NCBI RefSeq assembly: GCF_016901225.1
Contig: NZ_JAFEUL010000017.1
Location: 36,917-100,916, forward strand
Source of the DNA: Actibacterium sp. 188UL27-1
GTDB lineage: Bacteria; Pseudomonadota; Alphaproteobacteria; Rhodobacterales; Rhodobacteraceae
Direction: 5' to 3'
DNA length: 64,000 nucleotides
In this document: positions 16,884 through 26,253 of the stretch, piece by piece
Position numbering within the stretch: position 1 is the first letter of the stretch
Layout: every line of letters begins with the position of its first letter
Translations under genes and position numbers: made by a program
The notes under the pieces: model-generated
Told to the model about the DNA's origin: nothing
Seen by the model: only the letters and a program-made list of their open reading frames with translations
Databases searched by the model: none

Positions 16884-18041
16884 TCAGGTCCGCCGGCTTT
16901 CAAAGTCGATCCTCGGATCGACCAAGACATAGGTCAGGTCCGTGATCAGCCCCACAATCAGCGCGATCAGCGAAAACACATACATCGTGGCAAACACGAT
17001 GGCATAGTCGCGGTTCACCACGGCCTCGAACCCCAACCGTCCCAGTCCATTGAGGGAGAACAACGTTTCGATAATGATAGACCCGCCAAAAAATACACCC
17101 ACGAAAACGGCCGGGAATCCGGCAATCACGATCAGCATCGCATTGCGGAAAACATGGCCATAAAGCACCCGCTGTTCCGTCAGACCCTTGGCCTTAGCCG
17201 TGATCACATACTGCTTTTTCACCTCATCCATGAAGGAGTTTTTGGTCAGCAAGGTCAGCGTCGCAAAACCTGAGATCGATGAGGCGAGCACCGGTAATGT
17301 GATATGCCAGAAATAATCACCAATCTGCTGGAGCCTGGTCATATCCTCGAACCCGTCCGAGGTCAGACCTCGTAATGGAAAGATCTTGAAGTAGGACCCG
17401 CCCGCGAAAAGCACCAACAGCAAAATCGCAAATAGAAAGCCGGGTATCGCATAGGCAGCGATGATGATCCCCGAACTCCACGTGTCAAACCTGCTGCCAT
17501 CCCTCACAGCCTTGCGGATGCCCAGCGGGATAGACACCAGATACGCAATCAAGGTGGACCACAGGCCAAGGGTGATGGAGACCGGCATGGTCTCCAACAC
17601 CAGATCCACCACCGGTCGGGATTTGAAATAGCTCTCACCGAAGTCAAAGATCAAATACCGCCCGATCAGCCTAACAAATTGCTCGGCCAGTCCGATCGGG
17701 ACGGCAACGCATTCCTCAGCAGCCAGCAATGGCACCCCATCATAGCCATCGGCACATCGCAGCCGCTTAAAGCCCATGTCAATCTCAAGCCGTTCCAGAT
17801 AGGCGGGTGGCAAACCACGCGCGCCCTGATATCCGCTCTCCTCGCTCTCGAACCCCTCATTCGCCCCAGCATCGGAGCCACCGGCAATCCCGGAAAACGC
17901 ATCCCCCTCCCCGTCGATCCGCGCGATGATCTGCTCAATCGGGCCACCGGGCACGAACTGGATCAGGGAAAAGTTGATCAACATGATCCCCAAAAGGGTC
18001 GGGATGATCAGCAAGAGCCGCCGGATGATATACGCTGCCAT
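16884..18041 (-). CDS. yejB: Peptide ABC transporter permease YejB
   Basis: A 385-residue permease of the DppB/OppB class. It begins MAAYIIRRLLLIIPTLLGIMLINFSLIQFVPGGPIEQ, the typical first helix and PGGP turn. A poorly conserved soluble insert follows between about residues 45 and 125 (rich in Gly/Glu/Ser), as in other YejB proteins. The EAA loop TAKAKGLTEQRVLYGHVFRNAMLIVIAGFP is clear. It partners YejE in the membrane and is encoded 11 bases after yejA. Identification is firm. Confidence 0.94.
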   Translation of the reverse strand: MAAYIIRRLLLIIPTLLGIMLINFSLIQFVPGGPIEQIIARIDGEGDAFSGIAGGSDAGANEGFESEESGYQGARGLPPAYLERLEIDMGFKRLRCADGYDGVPLLAAEECVAVPIGLAEQFVRLIGRYLIFDFGESYFKSRPVVDLVLETMPVSITLGLWSTLIAYLVSIPLGIRKAVRDGSRFDTWSSGIIIAAYAIPGFLFAILLLVLFAGGSYFKIFPLRGLTSDGFEDMTRLQQIGDYFWHITLPVLASSISGFATLTLLTKNSFMDEVKKQYVITAKAKGLTEQRVLYGHVFRNAMLIVIAGFPAVFVGVFFGGSIIIETLFSLNGLGRLGFEAVVNRDYAIVFATMYVFSLIALIVGLITDLTYVLVDPRIDFESRRT

Positions 18042-18052
18042 GGGAAAGCGCC

Positions 18053-19963
18053 TTAGAACGCGCCGGCTGCTTTAAGCTCGGCAGCCCGTTCGGCATCGTA
18101 CCACCAGAAATCAAGATTCCCCAACGCGTAGGGTGGCAACTCCTCCGGGTGCCGAAATACGTCGTAATAGGCCACCGTGTGCTTATTCTTAAACCATTGC
18201 GGCACCCAGATGTGATAAGCGCGCAAAGTTCGGTCCAAAGCCCGCACCGCAGTCGTCAACTCTTCCTGCGTTGTCGCGCTGATGACATGCTCGATCAACG
18301 TATCCACAGCCTGGGATTTCAGCCCAACCTTGTTGAACGTGCTTTGATCCGCCGTTTCAGCACCGAAATACTGCTTCAACCCCGCACCCGGCACGTTTCC
18401 CTGTCCAAAAAAAGTGGTGACAAGATCAAAGTCGTAGGCGGGTGGACGCTCTCGGTTGGTCGCGGCCGCGTTGTCCACCCGTTGGTGGACGGCATCGATA
18501 CCTGCGCTCCGCAAGTTCTCAACATATGGGTTGATAACGCGATCAAAGGTCTGACTGTCGTTCAGGAATTCAAGGCGAAGTGTCTTTCCATTCTTGCGGC
18601 GCAGCCCATCGGCACCAACGTCCCAACCAGCTTCGTCAAGCAACGCGCTGGCACGGCGCAGGTTGCGACGGTCCAGCTGTCGGTTTCCGGACGTCGGAGC
18701 GGACTCGACCTCCTCATCCAGAACGCCGTTTGGCAGCTTGTCAGCAAGTGGCTCCAGCAAGGCCAGTTCCTCAGGGGTCGGCAAACCGGTCGCAGCCAGA
18801 TCCGAATTCTCCCAAAAGCTATTCACGCGCGCATATAGCCCATAGAACAGTTGCTCATTCGACCATTCAAAATTGAACAGCAGGCTCACCGCCTCCCGGA
18901 CCCGCGGATCTTTTAAATTCGGACGGCGCATGTTCAACGCAAAACCCTGACCAGTGGCGATGGACCCGTCAGCCAGTTCCGCTTTTATAACATGCCCACG
19001 TTCGATGGCAGGAAAATTGTAAGACGTTGCCCAATCCTTGGACGATGCCTCGTTACGGAACAGGTAGTTGCCGCCTTTGAAACCCTCGAATGCAGCGTTG
19101 TAGTCGCCATAATATTCGATGCGGAGCGTATCGAAGTTATGACGTCCGATGCTTATCGGAAGATCCTTGCCCCAATAGTCAGGATTGCGCTGGTAAACCG
19201 AGGTTTTCTTGAAATCCACCCGCTTTGGGATGTAGGCCCCAGATCCCAGGAGCGGGGTGTTGAAGTTTTCCTCAAGGTTCAGATTGTTTTCTTCGTAATG
19301 CGCTTTGGAGAAGACGGGCAGCCCACCGACCATCTGGATGACATCTCGCTTGGGCACATCAGGGTTGAACACATACTTGATTTCATGCGGCCCAAGCACC
19401 TCTGCGCTTTCGACGCGCTCATTCAAAACCTTGCGAAACGACGGCAGACCTTTGGTGGCCATGGTCTCGTAGGAAAACAGAACATCCTCCGCCGTCAGGT
19501 CCGATCCATCCGAAAACTTGGCTTCGGGCCGCAGGTTGAACACAACGCTTGATCGATCTTCGGGGTAGGTCAGGCTCTCCGCGAGCAAGCCGTAAACTGC
19601 GCCGATCTCATCCGCAGTCCCCTCCAACAACGATTCCATCATGATAGAGGCCAGACGATCCGACCGCCCCTTCAACGAATAGGGATTCATGCTGTCATAG
19701 TCGCCAAAGGCCCAGACCGACATCTCGCCGCCTTTGGGTGCGTCAGGATTGACATAGCGTAAATGCGTAAAATCAGCAGGCAATTCCAAATCGCCAAAGG
19801 TCGAAATCCCGTGGGAAGTGATCATCTTGGGCTCGTCGGCCAGCACGGGCAAAGCGACCACAGCCAGCGACGCAACCAGAGATATGCCCAATCGTCGCCA
19901 CAGCCCCGATCCCATACGCTGTGTGACAGAACGCTCGGCGCAGCAGGCGGCAACTGGGGTCAC
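18053..19963 (-). CDS. yejA: Peptide ABC transporter substrate-binding protein YejA
   Basis: A periplasmic SBP of family 5 (DppA/OppA class). It has LRYVNPDAPKGGEMSVWAFGDYDSMNPYS near the mature N-terminus and AKFSDGSDLTAEDVLFSYE in the ligand domain. The longest frame starts at a GTG at 20005, but a GTG at 19963 is preceded by AAGGAG at a 9-base spacing, and the signal peptide (RRLGISLVASLAVVALPVLA-DEP) then lies near residues 20-45. I choose 19963; ATG 19915 is a further option. It is the first gene of the operon. The 172 to 214 bases upstream are AT-rich and should hold the promoter, though I cannot define one. Confidence 0.92.
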   Translation of the reverse strand: MTPVAACCAERSVTQRMGSGLWRRLGISLVASLAVVALPVLADEPKMITSHGISTFGDLELPADFTHLRYVNPDAPKGGEMSVWAFGDYDSMNPYSLKGRSDRLASIMMESLLEGTADEIGAVYGLLAESLTYPEDRSSVVFNLRPEAKFSDGSDLTAEDVLFSYETMATKGLPSFRKVLNERVESAEVLGPHEIKYVFNPDVPKRDVIQMVGGLPVFSKAHYEENNLNLEENFNTPLLGSGAYIPKRVDFKKTSVYQRNPDYWGKDLPISIGRHNFDTLRIEYYGDYNAAFEGFKGGNYLFRNEASSKDWATSYNFPAIERGHVIKAELADGSIATGQGFALNMRRPNLKDPRVREAVSLLFNFEWSNEQLFYGLYARVNSFWENSDLAATGLPTPEELALLEPLADKLPNGVLDEEVESAPTSGNRQLDRRNLRRASALLDEAGWDVGADGLRRKNGKTLRLEFLNDSQTFDRVINPYVENLRSAGIDAVHQRVDNAAATNRERPPAYDFDLVTTFFGQGNVPGAGLKQYFGAETADQSTFNKVGLKSQAVDTLIEHVISATTQEELTTAVRALDRTLRAYHIWVPQWFKNKHTVAYYDVFRHPEELPPYALGNLDFWWYDAERAAELKAAGAF

Positions 19964-20130
19964 TGGGCTGTTCTCCTTCGACACTGGACGCGCGACGATA
20001 CGCACGATTTTATTGAATATCTATCAATTTAAGCTAAATAGTAGAGTGTCGAGGGGGCAAGTTGAGAATACGTGATCAACTGTTGGGCACCAACATCCGC
20101 CACCGACCGCCAAAACACCGATCAGACATG

Positions 20131-20156
20131 AAAAAGGCGACCCGATGGTCGCCCTT
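20131..20156 (-). terminator. Rho-independent terminator of the cytochrome c gene
   Basis: Read on the minus strand: GGGCGACC, short loop, GGTCGCC, then TTTTT. It begins 21 bases after the cytochrome stop codon. This is a classical intrinsic terminator. Confidence 0.85.
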
Positions 20157-20177
20157 TCAAGCCCGTGTAGACAAAGG

Positions 20178-20702
20178 TTAGCCGCCGATTGTGTCAAGGT
20201 AGGCGATCAAGTTGGCACGATCCTCAGGTTTGGCCAAACCCTTGAAATTCATGGCTGTGCCGGGCGCCCAACCCTTGGGGTCTTCAAGAAAGCCGTTCAG
20301 ATTTTCCGGCGTCCAAGCCTCCGCCACAGGCTTTAGAGACCCCGAATACTTGAACCCATCGATCACGGCGATCTCACGCCCGACGACGCCGTAAAGATGC
20401 GGCCCGGTGCCTTTGCCGCCATCTTCAACTTTGTGACAGGACGCGCATTTGCGGAACACCTTCTCCCCTGCCCCGGCATCGGCAGATGCCATCAGAACCT
20501 CGAAATCCGGACCTTCCTCGGCCACTTCCTCGCCGCCATCATCATCCCCTTCGATCTCAATCGAATAGGCCTGGTGATGATCGTCGCCATGCCCCTTGCC
20601 GCCGATATGGTACAATTCCTCGGCAGCCCAGCCGCCCAACAGGAACACAAGCAGCGCTCCGCAAAAGGCACCGGAAATTTTGGTCAGGGTCATCGTGTCC
20701 AT
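20178..20702 (-). CDS. cycM: Membrane-anchored class I c-type cytochrome
   Basis: A 174-residue protein with an uncleaved N-terminal membrane anchor (SGAFCGALLVFLLGGWAAEELYH), an acidic His/Asp/Glu-rich linker and a cytochrome c domain. The heme motif is KCASCHKV (CxxCH), followed by TGPHLYGVVGR. The distal Met ligand is in PGTAMNFKGL. This is the architecture of CycM/cytochrome c-552 and cytochrome cy, which carries electrons from the bc1 complex to terminal oxidases on the periplasmic side. I start at ATG 20702, with GGAAG just upstream, rather than a TTG four codons earlier. It is divergent from pheA and has its own intrinsic terminator. Confidence 0.93.
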   Translation of the reverse strand: MDTMTLTKISGAFCGALLVFLLGGWAAEELYHIGGKGHGDDHHQAYSIEIEGDDDGGEEVAEEGPDFEVLMASADAGAGEKVFRKCASCHKVEDGGKGTGPHLYGVVGREIAVIDGFKYSGSLKPVAEAWTPENLNGFLEDPKGWAPGTAMNFKGLAKPEDRANLIAYLDTIGG

Positions 20703-20810
20703 GGCGTCTTCCAAGTCTGATCCTAGGTCGACTGGCTTTTACGCGCTTCCCCTCAGGCGGAGCAAGGTGTAGCAGGCGCGACCAAACGCCCAATGCGGAT
20801 AAAACGTCAC

Positions 20811-21665
20811 ATGACCAATCTCATCGCCTTCCAGGGAGAGCCCGGCGCCTATTCCCACCAGGCCTGTCGCGCGGCCCATCCGGATATGGAGGCATTGCCG
20901 TGTCATAGCTTTGCGGATGCCATCGACGCGGTGACCCAAGGCAAGGCGCGCTTGGCCATGCTACCAGTTGAAAATTCAACCTATGGCCGTGTGGCCGACA
21001 TTCACCGCCTGCTGCCCGCCAGCGGCCTGCATATCATCGACGAAGCGTTTGTGCGGGTTCATATCAACCTGCTGGGTCTGCCAGGCACCAAGTTGGCGGA
21101 TATCAAACGCGCACGATCCATGTCAGTATTGCTGGGTCAGTGCGGCACATTCCTGCGTGACCACAAGATCGAAACCATGGACTGGACCGACAATGCTGGC
21201 GCCGCCCGCGATGTTGCCGCTCTTGGTGACCGGTCCGAGGCGGCACTGGCCTCCGAACTCGCCGGGGAGATCTACGGGCTCGACCTGCTGGCCCGCAATA
21301 TCGAGGATAACGACGACAACACCACACGCTTCCTGATCATGGCGCCTGACGCGGACCTGCGCCGTCGGGGGACAGCCGGCATGATGACCAGCTTTGTCTT
21401 TCGTGTCCGCAACATCCCTGCGGCCCTTTACAAGGCCATGGGGGGGTTCGCGACGAACGGCGTCAACATGACCAAGCTGGAAAGCTACATGGTGGGCGGC
21501 CATTTCACCGCCACTCAGTTCTATGCCGACATCGAAGGCCACCCGGAGGATGCCGCCGTCGCCCGCGCGCTGGAAGAGCTGGCCTATTTCACGACCGAGT
21601 TAAGCATTCTGGGCACCTATCCCGCCGATCCAAGACGACAGGAGCAGGTCAAGCCAGCCAACTGA
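20811..21665 (+). CDS. pheA: Prephenate dehydratase
   Basis: Converts prephenate to phenylpyruvate in phenylalanine synthesis. The 284-residue protein has the PDT domain (IAFQGEPGAYSHQA at the start, AMLPVENSTYGRV, and the catalytic NTTRFLIM motif with its Thr-Arg-Phe). A C-terminal ACT domain follows. The ACT Phe-binding motif that is ESRP in E. coli reads ESYM here, so allosteric Phe binding may differ. There is no chorismate mutase domain, so it is monofunctional. I start at MTNLIAFQ rather than six codons upstream, matching the family N-terminus. Confidence 0.95.
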   Translation: MTNLIAFQGEPGAYSHQACRAAHPDMEALPCHSFADAIDAVTQGKARLAMLPVENSTYGRVADIHRLLPASGLHIIDEAFVRVHINLLGLPGTKLADIKRARSMSVLLGQCGTFLRDHKIETMDWTDNAGAARDVAALGDRSEAALASELAGEIYGLDLLARNIEDNDDNTTRFLIMAPDADLRRRGTAGMMTSFVFRVRNIPAALYKAMGGFATNGVNMTKLESYMVGGHFTATQFYADIEGHPEDAAVARALEELAYFTTELSILGTYPADPRRQEQVKPAN

Positions 21666-21696
21666 CAAACCGGCTTTAGCGCGCTAAGCGCAGGAT

Positions 21697-22164
21697 CTAC
21701 ACTGCTCCGATATCCTGCTCCACCTCCCGAAGGAACGCACCGACCCGCCGGTCGAACCGCTCCTCAATGGAGGCCTGGCCCATTGAGATCGGCTTCAGCA
21801 GGACCCGGGCCGCCAGCGTCTTGGGGCTCAACTCCACCGAAACGGTCACCCTGCTTCGTCCCGATGCAAGTGTCGCACAGGTAACTTTGATCACGATCTG
21901 CACGCCGGAACTGAGACCGCGGGTAACATAACCTCGCGGTGGCTCCATCCGGTCAACCGTCCCCTCAAACCGCCAGACCCGTCCGCCAAAGGTCACGTCA
22001 CCGGCCCAACGGCTGCCCGCCGCGGGTGCGCCAGCTGGATCGGTCCGCTCCACCGTGCCGCCGGCATTGCGGATCATCCCTTCGAACCGATCAAAGTCGC
22101 AAAGACGTGGAAAAACAGCCTCCGTATCCGCAGCCACTTGGTGTGATGACTGAACTTTCACCAC
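21697..22164 (-). CDS. SRPBCC-fold protein (polyketide cyclase/START-like)
   Basis: A 155-residue protein with the START/SRPBCC pattern: an N-terminal strand VKVQSSHQVAADTEAVFPRLCDFDRFEGMI, central strands SRWAGDVTFGGRVWRFEGTV and a long C-terminal helix SIEERFDRRVGAFLREVEQDI. Such folds bind hydrophobic ligands or small molecules; no specific function can be assigned. It overlaps the 3' end of nudC by 7 bases on the same strand, so it is probably translated from the nudC message. It is convergent with pheA. Confidence 0.75.
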   Translation of the reverse strand: MVKVQSSHQVAADTEAVFPRLCDFDRFEGMIRNAGGTVERTDPAGAPAAGSRWAGDVTFGGRVWRFEGTVDRMEPPRGYVTRGLSSGVQIVIKVTCATLASGRSRVTVSVELSPKTLAARVLLKPISMGQASIEERFDRRVGAFLREVEQDIGAV

Positions 22165-23126
22165 ACGCCCGCCAGCCAGTCGGATAGCAATGCATGGGCA
22201 ATCGCCCCCTTGCGCGCTGGCTTCATTCTGTCGGACCGACCTAAGAAGACGTCGGCCATATCCTCACGGCTGACCCAGGACGCAGTTTCGATTTCCACCG
22301 GATCGATGGTCATGTCCTCGTCCAGCGCCACGCCGTGGCAGCCGATCATCAGAGATGCCGGGAACGGCCAGGGTTGCGATGCCAGATAACCGACGGCACC
22401 CACGGATATGCCGACTTCCTCGAACACTTCGCGCCGCACCGCAGCCTCGATCGTCTCACCCGGTTCAACAAAGCCCGCAAGCAGGGAATACATGCCATCA
22501 GGCCAGCCCGGCGACCGCCCGACCAGCACCTTGTTGCCGCGCGTGATCAGCATGATTACGACAGGATCGGTGCGCGGAAAATGTTTGCTGCCGCAATTGG
22601 GACAGTCGCGTTGCCATCCTGCCTGCCCCGGTTCGCTTAGATGCCCGCAACGGCTGCAAAACCGGTGCGTCGCATGCCATCCGGTCACCGCCTTCGCCGT
22701 GGCGGCCAATTCCGCCCCCCGCGCATCCAGCCGCGTCATGATCGCCCGCAATTCGGCAAACCGGTGATCGTTGGGCAAGGCCGGATGGCGCTGTTCGGAC
22801 GGGTCCAGGAACTGGTTCAGCGCCGCTGTGTCGATATCCTCCGGCTCATACCCAGAGACATCGACGGCAAACCAAGGCACCGCACCGGACCTGCCCAAAA
22901 AGATCGGCGGCTCCGCCTGGTGCTCCAAAACCGGCGATCCCGGCGCAACCGTAGCCAATTGCATCTGGTCACCGTCCCCGGCGATCAACGGCTTGCCCCG
23001 CCACAGGGGCAGGATCCGCGTCTGCGGCTCGGTCAATAAACTGGCCAATGCCCGCGCATTGCCGCGCAATTCCGCGGCGCGGTCCAGGTTTGACCCACCA
23101 AAGGTGATTAGCGCTGCGCCATCCAT
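22158..23126 (-). CDS. nudC: NAD+ diphosphatase / RNA de-NADding hydrolase NudC
   Basis: Hydrolyses NAD(H) and removes NAD caps from RNA. The 322 residues contain a zinc ribbon FCSRCGHLSEPGQAGWQRDCPNCG, then PRTDPVVIMLI, the Nudix box GFVEPGETIEAAVRREVFEEVG, and the SQPWPFPASLMIG motif that marks NudC. All metal ligands appear present. It is followed by the overlapping SRPBCC gene. The 191 bases upstream to the nucleotidase gene contain the start regions of both divergent genes. Identification is firm. Confidence 0.95.
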   Translation of the reverse strand: MDGAALITFGGSNLDRAAELRGNARALASLLTEPQTRILPLWRGKPLIAGDGDQMQLATVAPGSPVLEHQAEPPIFLGRSGAVPWFAVDVSGYEPEDIDTAALNQFLDPSEQRHPALPNDHRFAELRAIMTRLDARGAELAATAKAVTGWHATHRFCSRCGHLSEPGQAGWQRDCPNCGSKHFPRTDPVVIMLITRGNKVLVGRSPGWPDGMYSLLAGFVEPGETIEAAVRREVFEEVGISVGAVGYLASQPWPFPASLMIGCHGVALDEDMTIDPVEIETASWVSREDMADVFLGRSDRMKPARKGAIAHALLSDWLAGVW

Positions 23127-23317
23127 ATTCTGTCCCCGTTGTGTTGTTTTGATTCATCCCACAGCCGAAACCGGGTCGGAAGGGGCGTTTTTAGCGGATC
23201 ATTCACGGAATCGACAGGTCAACCGATAGACCGGTCTAACGCGCTTTGCCATTGGTATGGGGTCGGTTGCCATGTTAGGCCTGCCGCAACGTCACACTCG
23301 GCAAGTGGTAGGTATTC

Positions 23318-25294
23318 ATGACAACGACACGCAAAAATCTGAATCGCCGATCCTTTATGATGGGCACCGTTGCAGGAACTTCGTTGATCGCGCTACATCC
23401 CTTCACGGCACGCGCAGCGGCCAACCAGGCACATCTCCGCATTTTGGAGACGACGGATCTGCACGTCCACGTCTATCCCTATGATTACTACTCCGACCAG
23501 CCGCGGGACACGGTGGGGCTCGCCCGCACGGCCTCCATCATCGACGGCATCCGGTCAGAGGCCGCCAATAGCCTTGTGATCGACAATGGCGATTTCCTGC
23601 AGGGCAATCCCATGGGGGACTACATCGCCTATGAACGTGGCATGAAAGAAGGGGACATGCACCCGATCATCACCGCGATGAACGCTGTGGGTTTTGATGC
23701 CGCCACCTTGGGCAATCACGAATTCAACTATGGCCTCGATTTTCTGATGAAATCCCTGGCCGGGGCCGATTTCCCCGTTGTGTCCGCCAATGTTGTCAAG
23801 GAACAGGGTAGCACCCCCACCGACGATACGACCCTGATCAAGCCCTATGTGATCCTGGATAGAACGGTCACCGATGGCGCGGGCGAGGACCATCCGATCA
23901 AAGTGGGCCTCATCGGTTTTGTCCCGCCGCAGATCATGAACTGGGATCGCCGCCACCTCGACGGCAATGTCACCGCCCGCGACATCCTGGAAACGGCGCG
24001 GGCCTACATTCCCCAGATCCGCGAAGAAGGCGCCGATATCGTCATCGCCCTCAGCCATTCGGGCATCGGTGCGGCCAACGCCACCGATGGTATGGAAAAT
24101 GCCAGCGTCCCCCTGGCAGAGATTGACGGGATCGATGCCCTGTTGACCGGTCACAGCCACCTCGTTTTCCCCAGCCCGGATTATGAAGGGGTCGCAGCCG
24201 TCGATACATCCGCTGGCACCATCCATGGCAAACCGGCTGTGATGGGGGGCTTTTGGGGGTCGCATCTGGGTCTGATCGATCTGATGCTCGAACGGTCCGG
24301 CAATGAATGGCGCGTCGTTACCGCTGAAACCTCCGCACGCCCCATCGCCCAGCGCAACGAGGACCGCACGGTAACCCCACTGGTCGAAAGTGACGACAGC
24401 GTGCTGGCCTCGGTCGCACAGGACCATGACGAAACGCTGGCCTATATCCGGCGCCCGGTGGGCCGAACCGACGCGCCCTTGCACAGCTATTTCGCCTTGG
24501 TCGCCGATGATCCCTCTGTCCAGATCGTGGCCATCGCCCAAAAATGGTATGTCAGGCAGTTGCTGGCCGATACCGAATATGCCGATATGCCACTTCTGTC
24601 CGCGGCTGCCCCGTTCAAGGCTGGCGGACGCGGCGGGCCCGACTACTTCACCGACGTGGCCATCGGCGATGTCGCGATCAAAAACGTGGCCGACCTCTAC
24701 CTCTATCCCAACACGGTCCGCGCGGTGAAGGTCACCGGCGCCCAGGTCAAGGACTGGCTGGAACGATCCGCGGGCATGTTTAACCAGATCACCCCGGGTG
24801 ATGCTGACCAGCCCCTCCTGAACCCGGAATTCCCCAGCTACAATTTCGATGTGATCGACGGGGTGACCTACCAGATCGATGTCAGCCAGCCCTCGAAATT
24901 CACACCTAAGGGTGAAGTGCTGAACGCAGATGCCAGCCGGATCATCAACCTGATGCATGACGGCCAGCCCGTCACGCCAGACATGGAATTCGTCATCGCC
25001 ACCAACAACTACCGCGCCGGCGGCGGCGGCGATTTCCCAGGCGCGACGCCCGAGACCACCATCCTGGAAGCGCCCGATACCAACCGCGACGTTCTGGTCC
25101 GCTACATCGTCGAACAGGGCACGATCAACCCCGCCGCCGACGGCAACTGGACCTTCGCTCCCTTGGATGGCACCTCAGTGCTGTTTGAAACCGGTCCCAA
25201 GGCCCAAGCCTACATGGGCGATGTCAAAGGCGTCACCATCGAACCTGCTGGTGAAGCGGCGGACGGCTTTTTTAGCTATCGTATCTCACTCTAA
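23318..25294 (+). CDS. cpdB: Periplasmic 2',3'-cyclic-nucleotide 2'-phosphodiesterase/3'-nucleotidase
   Basis: A 658-residue calcineurin-like metallophosphoesterase plus 5'-nucleotidase C-terminal domain. The N-terminus has a twin-arginine signal (NRRSFMMG, then a hydrophobic stretch and ARA), so it is exported folded by Tat. Metal-site motifs visible are ILETTDLHVHVYP, DNGDFLQGNPMGDY, TLGNHEFNYGLDF, ALSHSG and TGHSHLVFP. The C-terminal part has the nucleoside-binding NVADLYLYPNTVRAVKVTG and ATNNYRAGGGGDFPG. It scavenges phosphate and nucleosides from nucleotides in the periplasm. It is followed by an intrinsic terminator. Confidence 0.94.
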   Translation: MTTTRKNLNRRSFMMGTVAGTSLIALHPFTARAAANQAHLRILETTDLHVHVYPYDYYSDQPRDTVGLARTASIIDGIRSEAANSLVIDNGDFLQGNPMGDYIAYERGMKEGDMHPIITAMNAVGFDAATLGNHEFNYGLDFLMKSLAGADFPVVSANVVKEQGSTPTDDTTLIKPYVILDRTVTDGAGEDHPIKVGLIGFVPPQIMNWDRRHLDGNVTARDILETARAYIPQIREEGADIVIALSHSGIGAANATDGMENASVPLAEIDGIDALLTGHSHLVFPSPDYEGVAAVDTSAGTIHGKPAVMGGFWGSHLGLIDLMLERSGNEWRVVTAETSARPIAQRNEDRTVTPLVESDDSVLASVAQDHDETLAYIRRPVGRTDAPLHSYFALVADDPSVQIVAIAQKWYVRQLLADTEYADMPLLSAAAPFKAGGRGGPDYFTDVAIGDVAIKNVADLYLYPNTVRAVKVTGAQVKDWLERSAGMFNQITPGDADQPLLNPEFPSYNFDVIDGVTYQIDVSQPSKFTPKGEVLNADASRIINLMHDGQPVTPDMEFVIATNNYRAGGGGDFPGATPETTILEAPDTNRDVLVRYIVEQGTINPAADGNWTFAPLDGTSVLFETGPKAQAYMGDVKGVTIEPAGEAADGFFSYRISL

Positions 25295-25318
25295 ACAGAG
25301 ATAAATCCCACCGCAGAT

Positions 25319-25343
25319 GGCCCGGAAATGTCCGGGCCGTTTT
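25319..25343 (+). terminator. Terminator after cpdB
   Basis: Stem GGCCCGGA/TCCGGGCC with a short loop, followed by GTTTT. It lies 24 bases after the cpdB stop and just before the HAD gene. Confidence 0.75.
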
Positions 25344-25363
25344 GCTGTGCAAGGGAAGTGAAC

Positions 25364-26002
25364 ATGTTCGACGCAGTCCTCTTCGATCTCGACGGTCTTC
25401 TGGTGGATACCGAACGTATGGGGATGGGCGTCGCAAAGCAGGTCCTGGCCCAATTCGGCTTTGACGCCACGGATGATCTGCTGATCGGCATGATCGGCCA
25501 TAGTGAGGTGGAAAGCCTGCGGCGACTGCGCGCCGCCACGGGCCCCGATTTCGACATCACCGGTTATGAAGCCGCGCGCCAAAGCGCGTTTCGCGCCCGG
25601 GCCGAACAGGGCATTCCCCTCAAACCCGGGGCACGCGAACTGCTCCAGCACCTCTATGATATCGACATGCCCCGGGCCGTCGGCACCAACAGCCGCACCG
25701 ATGCAGGCCTGCGCAAGCTCCGCCAAAGCGGGCTAGATGACCTGATCCACGTTGTCGTGGGTTTTGATGCGGTGCCCGCCGCCAAACCCGCGCCAGACGT
25801 ATTTATCGAAGCAGCCCGGCAACTGGGCGTCGATCCCAAGACCTGCATCGCCTTTGAAGACAGCGAGGCTGGCGCGACCGCAGCCCGCGCCGCCGGTGCC
25901 CATGTGGTCCAGATCCCCGATATCCTGCCCACAGGTGGGGACCATGCCGATCTGGTGGCAGACACCCTTATCGACGGCGCGCGCCGGGCGGGTCTGATCT
26001 GA
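25364..26002 (+). CDS. HAD-superfamily phosphatase, beta-phosphoglucomutase-like
   Basis: A 212-residue HAD-IA protein. Motif I is FDLDGLLVDTE, with the cap domain between residues 15 and 80, motif II is GTNSRTDAGL, motif III is the Lys in AAKPAPDVF, and motif IV is AFEDSEAGATAARAAGA. It dephosphorylates or isomerises a sugar phosphate or a similar metabolite. The start at MFDAVLF is supported by AAGGGAAG upstream. The 251 bases after it (26003-26253) are GC-rich, with no gene or riboswitch I can recognise. Confidence 0.87.
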   Translation: MFDAVLFDLDGLLVDTERMGMGVAKQVLAQFGFDATDDLLIGMIGHSEVESLRRLRAATGPDFDITGYEAARQSAFRARAEQGIPLKPGARELLQHLYDIDMPRAVGTNSRTDAGLRKLRQSGLDDLIHVVVGFDAVPAAKPAPDVFIEAARQLGVDPKTCIAFEDSEAGATAARAAGAHVVQIPDILPTGGDHADLVADTLIDGARRAGLI

Positions 26003-26253
26003 AGGGGCGCATAGGTTGGTGGGTGGGCCGCTGGGGCCGCAGGGCCCAGTCGGGGCGGCCATCAGCCCGCGCCCCAGAGATCACGTGACACCACGAATGA
26101 GATCAGCCTAAAATTTCAGCAGTCCGCCGCACTACCGGGCATTTGCGCAGGACTTGGACGAAACGCCGCCAAAAATAGCGGCAGCTGACTGCCATTCCCG
26201 ACCCACTCGCGCACCCTGCGCGGCGACATGAGAAAACGAAAAAGGTAACGCTT

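Noticed and set aside
23555..24958. A 467-codon antisense frame under cpdB
   Set aside because: A shadow of the highly GC-rich coding strand; it has no domain signals, while cpdB is clearly real.
26003..26253. Possible TPP riboswitch before the NMT1 transporter
   Set aside because: I searched for the conserved CTGAGA and ACCTGA elements in this interval and did not find them in the right order.
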